From: Paraburkholderia polaris
Lineage (GTDB): Bacteria; Pseudomonadota; Gammaproteobacteria; Burkholderiales; Burkholderiaceae
DNA: 64,000 nt
Assembly (NCBI RefSeq): GCF_012927345.1
Contig: NZ_JABBGJ010000039.1
Location: forward strand, 1 to 64,000
Reading direction: 5' to 3'
Below the pieces are notes generated by a model. It searched no databases, was not told the DNA's origin, and saw nothing but the letters and a program-made list of their open reading frames with translations. Shown here one piece after another: positions 47,542-54,409 of the stretch. The position numbers and the translations under genes were made by a program. Position 1 is the stretch's first letter; every line of letters starts with the position of its first letter.

Positions 47542-48909
47542 TCAGCCGCGAATGGCCCAGCATTCCATCGTCAGGCCCGGCAAGTCGCCGGCCACATGCA
47601 GCGCAAGGCCGCTGGACTGTTCGAGTTGCTTCCAGAGTTCACCGCCGGCATCGAGTTCGAAATAGTGATAGCCCGCGTGATACGGGATCTGCCGCGGCGC
47701 GACCGGCAGGCTGCGCATGCCGATGCCCGGCAACTGCAGGTGCACCAGTTCCGCGAGCCGTTCGACCGGGCCGACCTTCACTTGCGCCGGATACCGCGTG
47801 CGCACGGTTTCTGCCGGTAGATCCGCATGGACTGCGAGCACGAAGCCGGCATGGTGTAGAAGCTCGACGCTCGGGATCTGTGCCACCCAGACGCGGTGCG
47901 CGCGCTCCTGCAATTCGAGTGCGAGGGCGTTCTGTTCGAGCACGGTCGACAGTGCGCGGCGCAATTCGGCCATCAAGGGCCCAAAACTGCCTTGTAAATC
48001 GTCGTGCTGGTAGCAGGGGTAAAGCGGCGGCCGGCGCTCCTCGGCCGTGTAAGTGGACAGCTCGAACGCAAGGCGCAGCCATTGCTGGAACAGGCGCTCC
48101 GGATGCAGATGGGGCGTGTGCAGCGCGTGCCACGTATCGGCCTGTGCCCGGTTGATCAGGGCGAGCAACAAGAACTCCGAAACCTCGGCCACGCCGCCGC
48201 GCCCCGGCCTTGACTGGCGCTGCGCGAGCGCCTCGCTGCGCTGTTCGAGCAGCCCGTGCAACTCGCGCAGGTATTGGGCGAGCACCGGATGTTGATCCGC
48301 ACTCAGCATCGGCGGAATGTAGTGCTTGTCGAGCACCAGTTGGCGATCGCTGCGGCGCTCCAGCACGCGCAGCAAACCGATGCCATGCCATTGGCTGCCA
48401 AGTTCGGCAGCGAGCATGAGCCGCATCCGCGGCCGGGCCAGTTGCAGAGCCGCGGGCCCCAACGCAACGGCATTGCTATCGGCGATGTCGCGCGAATAGA
48501 CGGCGTGGCGCGCGAGTGATCCGGCTTGCTCTTCGAAGATCGTGTCGTCGGCGCCGGCTCGCCTGCGCGGCAGAGCGAGCAGCACCGTGAGGTCTTTGGC
48601 GTCGGCCGGGATGTCGAGCGGCGCAGGCAATTCGTCGGGCTCGGTCAGCAGAAACGGCGTGCCGTCGGGCAACACGCCTTGCGCGTTCGCGAGCGCCACT
48701 TTGCCGAGCGCCAGCGCGGCGTGGTCGATCTCGACGCTCTGGAACCCCCAGAACGCGGCATGCGACGCCAGGCAACGCTGCTGCACATAGGCTTCGACAT
48801 AACGTTCGAGTTGCTGGAAATGTTGCGGCCGCAGAAACATGCCTTCTGACCAGACAACTTTGCTGCGGGCGGTGCTGCCGTTTTTGAGTGGCGAATGGTG
48901 GTCGTTCAT
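47542..48909 (-). CDS. tssK: T6SS baseplate protein TssK
   Basis: This 455-residue baseplate subunit links the TssFG wedge to the TssM/TssL membrane complex. The N-terminal VVWSEGMFLRPQHFQQLERY segment is the family hallmark. The ATG at 48909 overlaps the tssJ stop as ATGA; a TTG four codons upstream is less likely. It is followed after 31 bases by tssL. Confidence 0.95.
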   Translation of the reverse strand: MNDHHSPLKNGSTARSKVVWSEGMFLRPQHFQQLERYVEAYVQQRCLASHAAFWGFQSVEIDHAALALGKVALANAQGVLPDGTPFLLTEPDELPAPLDIPADAKDLTVLLALPRRRAGADDTIFEEQAGSLARHAVYSRDIADSNAVALGPAALQLARPRMRLMLAAELGSQWHGIGLLRVLERRSDRQLVLDKHYIPPMLSADQHPVLAQYLRELHGLLEQRSEALAQRQSRPGRGGVAEVSEFLLLALINRAQADTWHALHTPHLHPERLFQQWLRLAFELSTYTAEERRPPLYPCYQHDDLQGSFGPLMAELRRALSTVLEQNALALELQERAHRVWVAQIPSVELLHHAGFVLAVHADLPAETVRTRYPAQVKVGPVERLAELVHLQLPGIGMRSLPVAPRQIPYHAGYHYFELDAGGELWKQLEQSSGLALHVAGDLPGLTMECWAIRG

Positions 48910-49460
48910 CGGTGTGCCCAATCCATGGTTCTAACGATCAGGCCGCCGCTGAGCTTCACTTGCACGGCAAGCCGCTCATGAGTGGACGGCCAGAATGAAA
49001 ACACGCTGCCCGCGCCGTCGGCGGGGAGCGCGTAGGTGGCTTTCCAGCTGTGCCGGTCGAGCTCCCGATAGCCCGCGACGACGCCGAGTGCCCGCACGCC
49101 GGGCTCGGCGCTTCGCTGGATCAGCTTGCGCTCGCCCGGCAGCAGGATGATTTGTTCGAACGAGACGAGGTCGTCGGCGAGGACCGCTTTAGCGCGGTCC
49201 TGCAAGGACGGGAAGTCGCTCGCTTCGAATACCGCCGTCGATTTCAGCGTGTAGAGGCCGATCAGAATCGGCGCTGGCCGGCCGTGGCCGTCGGGATTCA
49301 CGTTGGCGGCGGCTTCGAGATAGATGTCCCAAGCGCGTGCTTCTGGCTTCGCGGGCGATGCGCATGCGCCGGCTAACAAGGCCGTGCCCAAGGCGAGCCA
49401 AAGGCGTAGGCGTAATCGGAGGCGTAATCGGAGGCGTGAGCGTAGACGTAGGCGCTTCAT
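48906..49460 (-). CDS. tssJ: T6SS outer-membrane lipoprotein TssJ
   Basis: This 184-residue lipoprotein anchors the T6SS membrane complex in the outer membrane. A lipobox LLAGAC gives the acylated cysteine near residue 33. The mature part has a transthyretin-like fold pattern with RPAPILIGLYTLKS, as in other TssJ proteins. Oddly, the n-region of the signal peptide is a long Arg-Leu alternation encoded by a 12-bp direct repeat, making it unusually long and basic. Its stop overlaps tssK. Confidence 0.92.
   Translation of the reverse strand: MKRLRLRSRLRLRLRLRLRLWLALGTALLAGACASPAKPEARAWDIYLEAAANVNPDGHGRPAPILIGLYTLKSTAVFEASDFPSLQDRAKAVLADDLVSFEQIILLPGERKLIQRSAEPGVRALGVVAGYRELDRHSWKATYALPADGAGSVFSFWPSTHERLAVQVKLSGGLIVRTMDWAHR
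49413..49436 (-). repeat. 12-bp direct repeat in the tssJ signal sequence
   Basis: TAATCGGAGGCG occurs twice in tandem (49413-49424 and 49425-49436), with partial copies on both sides. On the coding strand it encodes the RLRL run of the TssJ signal peptide. Confidence 0.85.
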
Positions 49461-49481
49461 CGAGGTGCGATCATGTGAGGC

Positions 49482-49871
49482 TTAACCCGCCAGATTCAGA
49501 ATATGCGTCTGGCTCGGCGATGTGCCGGTGCCGATTGCGTTGGTCGCGTTCTGCTGCGTGGGGTCGGTCATGCGGGTGGTCGGCATGCCGTGCAGCAACA
49601 CTGTGTTGGCACCGTTGATGTTGCGCGAACTGGCGCATACGGTGCCCGAGATGACGCCACCCATCGAGCCCGGGGCATCGCCGCTCGTGACGGGAATGAT
49701 CGTTGCCAGGTTGTGCGCGGGCGCGGCGGCGATCAGGATGTTGCTGACATTGGGAATGGCCTGAGGCCGCTGTGCATTGTTGTCGTAAGCAACCGGGACG
49801 CCGACGGGCGGCGTCAGGTTGACGCAGACGGCGTCGTTGGCGCCCCCGGCGCTCGAGTTGACCATCACCAT
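49482..49871 (-). CDS. PAAR-like (DUF4150) T6SS spike-tip protein
   Basis: This 129-residue protein matches the DUF4150 PAAR-like group, which caps the VgrG spike. Visible features are the VCVNLTPPVGVPVAYDN segment, the NISIL-like core and MPTTRMTDPTQQNA near the C-terminus. No C-terminal toxin extension is attached. It lies nine bases after the DUF3540 gene and 21 before tssJ. ATG 49871 and ATG 49865 are both possible starts. Confidence 0.88.
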   Translation of the reverse strand: MVMVNSSAGGANDAVCVNLTPPVGVPVAYDNNAQRPQAIPNVSNILIAAAPAHNLATIIPVTSGDAPGSMGGVISGTVCASSRNINGANTVLLHGMPTTRMTDPTQQNATNAIGTGTSPSQTHILNLAG

Positions 49872-49880
49872 CGTCTAGTC

Positions 49881-50765
49881 CTATCCCAGGTGAATCTGTT
49901 CGGCGTCGAGCTTCGACAGATGCTCGGCGCTCAGCAGGGTGTTCTTGCCGTGCAGGCGCACGCTTTCCGACGCGGCGTAGTCGATATGCGCGGCACGCAG
50001 ATGGTCGACGGTGTCGATCGAGCGGAAACTGGTCTTACTGATCTGCACGATGTGTTCGACCACCGCTTCGATCGTTTTGCCGAGCAGACGCACGAGACCG
50101 ATGCGTCCTTCCAGTTCATCGCAGACGAGCGTGCTCTTCGTGGCCGTGAGTTCCGCGTCGTGCGTGGTGATGGCAAGGCGCTCGCCCTCCAGCGCGATTT
50201 CGCGCGCCGCGCTGACACGCACGTCACCGGACGCGTCGAGGCGCAAGTCGCCTTCCACGCGGATGCATGTCTCGCTGCCGGCGGCTCGTTCGAGTATCGC
50301 CGCCACGTAGCCGTGCCGCGGGCCGTTGCCGCAGACTGCCACCCGGTCGCGGATCGCAGGCGTGATCAGGCAACTGAACGCGCGCTTGCAGGTGAGCAGT
50401 GCGCCGTCGTCGCTGGTTACGAGAAAGACGTCGTCGTGCAAGACGGCGATCACCGTGCCGATGCTGTTATGCGGGCGTTCAGGACGTTCGGAGCGTTCGG
50501 AGGGTTCAGAGCGTTCGGAGCGTTCGAGACGTTCGAGACGTTCGGTGAGTTCGAGAGCTTCGAGAGCTTCGAGAGGTTCGCGAGGTTCGAGACGTTCGGC
50601 ATGTTCGGAGCGTTCGGCACGTTCCACACGTTCCACACGTTCCACACGTTTCGCGCGCGTGGCATGTTCGACATTTTCTCCGCGTCCAACACACGCGATA
50701 GGCTCGACACGCTCGACTCCGGTGGCATCCTCCGGCATGCGCCGCTGCACTGTGGTCGTTGTCAT
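49881..50765 (-). CDS. DUF3540 protein with long x-Glu-Arg repeat
   Basis: This 294-residue protein has a DUF3540 domain in its second half (from about residue 100: IGTVIAVLHDDVFLVTSDDG), including LLGKTIEAVVEHIVQISKTSFRSID, a helix-rich end. DUF3540 genes commonly sit in T6SS spike modules; their role is unknown. Residues of about 37-97 are a tandem x-E-R repeat encoded by twenty 9-bp units. The ATG at 50765 is two bases from the stop of the preceding gene and gives an MTTTTVQ start; an upstream in-frame start would overlap that gene. Confidence 0.82.
   Translation of the reverse strand: MTTTTVQRRMPEDATGVERVEPIACVGRGENVEHATRAKRVERVERVERAERSEHAERLEPREPLEALEALELTERLERLERSERSEPSERSERPERPHNSIGTVIAVLHDDVFLVTSDDGALLTCKRAFSCLITPAIRDRVAVCGNGPRHGYVAAILERAAGSETCIRVEGDLRLDASGDVRVSAAREIALEGERLAITTHDAELTATKSTLVCDELEGRIGLVRLLGKTIEAVVEHIVQISKTSFRSIDTVDHLRAAHIDYAASESVRLHGKNTLLSAEHLSKLDAEQIHLG
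50476..50655 (-). repeat. Twenty tandem 9-bp units in the DUF3540 gene
   Basis: Units such as CGTTCGGAG, CGTTCGAGA and CGTTCCACA follow each other without a break from 50476 to 50655 (20 x 9 bases). On the coding strand each unit encodes a tripeptide, mostly V/L/S-E-R. Three identical CGTTCCACA units near the 5' end of the gene suggest recent expansion. Confidence 0.92.
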
Positions 50766-50767
50766 GG

Positions 50768-51862
50768 CTAGGGCTGCTCCTTGATGAATGTGTGCCGCCG
50801 ACGGGCGTCCCGCTGTCTCGACCATTCCTGCGCGGCGAGGAGGGCAGGCTCAGCGGCGATCACGCCTGGGCGGCTGGGAGAGATTGCCGGTTCGGCGCCT
50901 TGCGCGCCGTGGAAAGAAGTCCGTGCGAACACGGCTTCGTGAAAGTCCGCGCCGGCCAGTGCCGCATGTGAAAAGTCAGCCGCATTCAGGCGAGTCCGCA
51001 CGAACCGCGCGTGCGCCGCATGGGCGCGTTGAAATACGGCCCCGCGCAGATCCGCGTCCGAGAAATCGGTGTGCTGCGCGTGCGCGCCGACCCAGATGCT
51101 GTTCTCCAGCTGGGCATGAACGCAACGTGCATGACCGACGTTCGCACCGAAGAAAATGGCCGACGGCGCCTGCACATGCTCCAGCACTGCGTGGTCGAGT
51201 CTCGCGCCCTGAAAATTGCAGTGGGGCAGATTGGCCGACGTGAAGTCGGCACGACTCAGATCGGTGGCGATGAACTGGCAGCGGACGAACGTCTGGCCGT
51301 TCAGACGCTGCCCGCTCAGGTCCGATTCCGTGAACACGACGCGATCGAATTCCGTGCGCGCGAAGCCGACATCACGCAGATCGAGCCGATAGAAGAAGCA
51401 CCGTTGCAGATGCGCTGCGGAGAAATCGGCGCCACGCAAAGGCGTTTCGTCAAAGAAGCCCTGGTCGATTTGCGCGCCGTCGAATCGGCACGCCTGAAGC
51501 TCGGTATGCAGACACGCGAGGCGCGCGGCACGCACCTCGCTGAAACGGGTACCGCTCGCGCGCGTCCCGTTCAGACGGCAGTCGTCGAGCAGACTGCCGG
51601 ACAGATCGGTGCCGGTCAGCGCTCCGTTGATGAAGGCACTTTTCGACAGATCCGCGCCGCGCAGGTCGACGTCGGTGAACAGGCAGTCGGTGAAGACGCT
51701 CTCGGCCAGGCGGGCCTGCGCAAGCCGGGTCCCTTCGAACGTGACCTTTTCGAAGATGCCGCCCGACAGATCGCATCCCTCGAGAGCCAGTGCGCCGATC
51801 GAGCGGTTGCTGATCGCTTCGCCGTTGCGCACGGCCTGCTGCAATTGTTCACGCGCGGACAT
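50768..51862 (-). CDS. Pentapeptide-repeat protein of the T6SS spike module
   Basis: This 364-residue protein is made almost wholly of pentapeptide repeats (A/D-L/F-x-x-x), from about residue 15 to 310, for example LRGADLSKSAF and LSRADFTSANL. Such repeats fold into a right-handed square beta-helix. Its start ATG (51862, AAGGAG upstream; another ATG at 51865) overlaps the end of the DUF2169 gene by 14 bases, implying coupled translation. It could be a paralogue of the C-terminal half of its neighbour. A direct function is unknown. Confidence 0.85.
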   Translation of the reverse strand: MSAREQLQQAVRNGEAISNRSIGALALEGCDLSGGIFEKVTFEGTRLAQARLAESVFTDCLFTDVDLRGADLSKSAFINGALTGTDLSGSLLDDCRLNGTRASGTRFSEVRAARLACLHTELQACRFDGAQIDQGFFDETPLRGADFSAAHLQRCFFYRLDLRDVGFARTEFDRVVFTESDLSGQRLNGQTFVRCQFIATDLSRADFTSANLPHCNFQGARLDHAVLEHVQAPSAIFFGANVGHARCVHAQLENSIWVGAHAQHTDFSDADLRGAVFQRAHAAHARFVRTRLNAADFSHAALAGADFHEAVFARTSFHGAQGAEPAISPSRPGVIAAEPALLAAQEWSRQRDARRRHTFIKEQP

Positions 51863-54386
51863 CATGCGGCTCCTTGCGTAACGGATGAAACACGGTCTGC
51901 TCGAGGTAGGCATGGTCAAGGCGCGTGGATGCATCGATCGATGCTTCGGCAAGATTGGCGCGGAACAGATTCGCTTCATTGAAGTCGGCGTCGTGCAGCA
52001 CGGCGCGGCGCATTTGCGCGCCGATCAGATCGGCGCCGGCGAGGCTGGCGCCGCTCAGGTCGGTGCGAACCAGATGGCCGCCGTCGAACTTCGCATCGCT
52101 CAGGTCGGCTTGCTGCAGACCGGCATCCGAAAAGTCGCATTGACTGATCGTTGCGCCGCTGAACCGCGCGTTGCGGGCCTGTGTATGTCGCAGATTCACT
52201 TCGGTCAGCGACGCTCGGGAGAAGTCCGCACGATCCAGTACGGTGTCTTTCGCAAAACACGCTTTGCGAAGCCGCGCGTGGTCGAAACGGATCTGCTGCG
52301 CAATGGTTTCGACAAAGCCGAAACCTTCGATGTCGGCGGCCGTGAAAGCAACGCGATCGAGCCGGCACTGAATGAACGCGAGCTTGCGGATCGTCGCCGC
52401 GTGGAAGGTCACGTCGGTCAGTGTCTGCTCGATGAAGACCAACTCGCTGAGCGTGCCTCCAGTGAAATCGACCGCTTCGAAACGGCAGCCGCTGAACTGG
52501 ACTCGCCTCGCCGAGGCTCGCCGCGCGTTGCAGTTTCGCCAGACCGCACGTTCGAACAGACAGCGATCAAGGACGGCTTCGCTGAAGTCGGTTCCCTCGC
52601 AATCGGTGAGCGAAAGGTTGGCGCCTGAGAGATCGGCCTTGGCGAAGGTGGTCCCGGCGAGGGCGGCGCGCGCGATGACCGCGTCGCGCAAGTTAGCGCC
52701 TGTCAGGTCGGTGCCGCTCAGGTCGGCGCTTTCGAGCAGCGCACCGGCAAGGTCCACGTGGCGCAAATTCATCCCACTCAGATCGGCGCCGGTGAGGTCG
52801 AGGCCGGCGAGCGATTCGCCGCGACCATGGCCGGCAGCAACGCGTTCGCGCAGTGCGGCGGACGACGCAGTGTCGAGGCGTGCCGCGGCTTCCTGATAGT
52901 GGGCCGACTGCAGATAGGATGCACGCAGTTTGCGCTCGGCGTCTCGCTCCTGTTCGAGCATCTCGGGCCGTGCAGGGTGCTGGGCGCGATTGCTTGCGAA
53001 AGACTGGGGAGGTCCACGTCTTGCCGCAGCGTTTCGGCTCGCGGTGAGTTCGGGATGCTTGGCCTCGATCTGCTGACGCGTCTGTTCGAGCGCGGCCAAC
53101 TGAGTCTCGGCGAGCTTTTCGTTGCGCTCGACGAACTCGGCCAGTTCGTCGAGACGCGGTGGGCGTGTGGTGGCCACTTCTGGCGCGGAGATGACTGCGC
53201 CGGCAGCGGCCGCCTGGCTAGCCTGCTCACGGGCGCGTTGTTGCAGATTGCGCTGCAACGCGCTGACTTGTAGGCCGGCTTGCGCGTGGCCGTTGCCGTC
53301 GCCGTCCGCATCGCCCGCGGCGGCTAGCATTGATTGCGGCGCGAGGTCCAGGTCGCGCAGGGCGTGCAAGGCGCCGCGCTTGCTGTCCATGCGCAGATCG
53401 AACACGCGCCGATAGTGGGCGTCGCTGCGTGGTTCGTTATGGCATTCGACGGCGAGCAGCAGGCACGCCACGTCTTGCGCGTCGAATTCCTGGACTCGCG
53501 CCACGCCATGAAAAATCATGATGGCCCGTTCGCGGTGTGGAATGAACCATACCGTCGTCAGCCGCATGGCGACTTCGGTCAAGTCCGACTCGCGTATCCG
53601 CTGTACGAAGCAACGCGCGCGGAGAGGCGGCAACTCGCCGGCCAGTGTCGGGCGCTCCGGATGCATATGGGTCAATTCATACGCGGCACCCGGCGGAAGC
53701 GAGTCGAGCTGAGGGAATTGCTGATCGCGCGGCGCGACGTTGAAATAATCCGGATGCATCGTGCGCGGAAAGCCCGGGCAATCCTCCTTGAGCCACCGCT
53801 CGTCCATCTCGCCATATAGCGCGCAGCGCTGCGGCCAGTCAGCGGCGATCGGCGTGAAGGCCACCGGTGCGGTGCCGCGTTCGCGCGTGACGACTGGCGC
53901 GTCCGGATATGCGATGTGCGGAAGCAACTGCGCGCTGCCCGGCGCGCGGGTGGGGTAACCGATGCCACGTGGATTTTCGGCATAGCCGGCACCGCCATAG
54001 GCCAGCGGCCAGTCGAGCGGCAAGCATTCGAACGGCGCGGCTTGCGACGGCGTATTGCCGTTCCACTCACGTGCGCCCGACACCTGCAATTGCTTGTGGA
54101 GGCCGGCGAATCGAATGCCGACACGGCACATGTGTGCCGTATCGCAATACTGGCCGTAGGTGCGCCCCGCGACCAGAAACTCGGCATGCTGTTTCGGCAG
54201 TGCGGCGTCGAGTGCATAGCCGCCCAACTCGCTGCCAACCGTATTCCACAGTTCCGACTCGCTAACGAGGCCGGGCGCGTTGCCGAGCGTCACCATCACC
54301 GGTATCGCGATGCCGAGATGCTCGTTGCCGGCCTGCCGATACGTGCGGGTCAGAATGCCGACGGGGGTAGGTTTGATGATTTTCAT
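51849..54386 (-). CDS. DUF2169 - pentapeptide repeat fusion (T6SS effector chaperone-like)
   Basis: This 845-residue protein has an N-terminal DUF2169 domain (about residues 1-330, with KPTPVGILTRTYR, WPLAYGGAGY and FNVAPRDQQ), an Ala/Gln-rich predicted coiled coil (about 380-500), and a C-terminal pentapeptide-repeat solenoid (about 520-845). DUF2169 proteins such as TecT in Pseudomonas act as chaperones that load PAAR-linked effectors. The fusion to a beta-solenoid suggests a larger scaffold. It follows vgrG by 23 bases. Confidence 0.85.
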   Translation of the reverse strand: MKIIKPTPVGILTRTYRQAGNEHLGIAIPVMVTLGNAPGLVSESELWNTVGSELGGYALDAALPKQHAEFLVAGRTYGQYCDTAHMCRVGIRFAGLHKQLQVSGAREWNGNTPSQAAPFECLPLDWPLAYGGAGYAENPRGIGYPTRAPGSAQLLPHIAYPDAPVVTRERGTAPVAFTPIAADWPQRCALYGEMDERWLKEDCPGFPRTMHPDYFNVAPRDQQFPQLDSLPPGAAYELTHMHPERPTLAGELPPLRARCFVQRIRESDLTEVAMRLTTVWFIPHRERAIMIFHGVARVQEFDAQDVACLLLAVECHNEPRSDAHYRRVFDLRMDSKRGALHALRDLDLAPQSMLAAAGDADGDGNGHAQAGLQVSALQRNLQQRAREQASQAAAAGAVISAPEVATTRPPRLDELAEFVERNEKLAETQLAALEQTRQQIEAKHPELTASRNAAARRGPPQSFASNRAQHPARPEMLEQERDAERKLRASYLQSAHYQEAAARLDTASSAALRERVAAGHGRGESLAGLDLTGADLSGMNLRHVDLAGALLESADLSGTDLTGANLRDAVIARAALAGTTFAKADLSGANLSLTDCEGTDFSEAVLDRCLFERAVWRNCNARRASARRVQFSGCRFEAVDFTGGTLSELVFIEQTLTDVTFHAATIRKLAFIQCRLDRVAFTAADIEGFGFVETIAQQIRFDHARLRKACFAKDTVLDRADFSRASLTEVNLRHTQARNARFSGATISQCDFSDAGLQQADLSDAKFDGGHLVRTDLSGASLAGADLIGAQMRRAVLHDADFNEANLFRANLAEASIDASTRLDHAYLEQTVFHPLRKEPHDVRA

Positions 54387-54409
54387 CGGATATCAGGCGC
54401 GCAGCAGTT

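Noticed and set aside
49503..50771. A 422-codon + strand frame opposite the PAAR and DUF3540 genes with a Phe-rich repeat
   Set aside because: The Phe-rich repeat is only the complement of the x-Glu-Arg repeat; the - strand genes fit the operon and have family domains.
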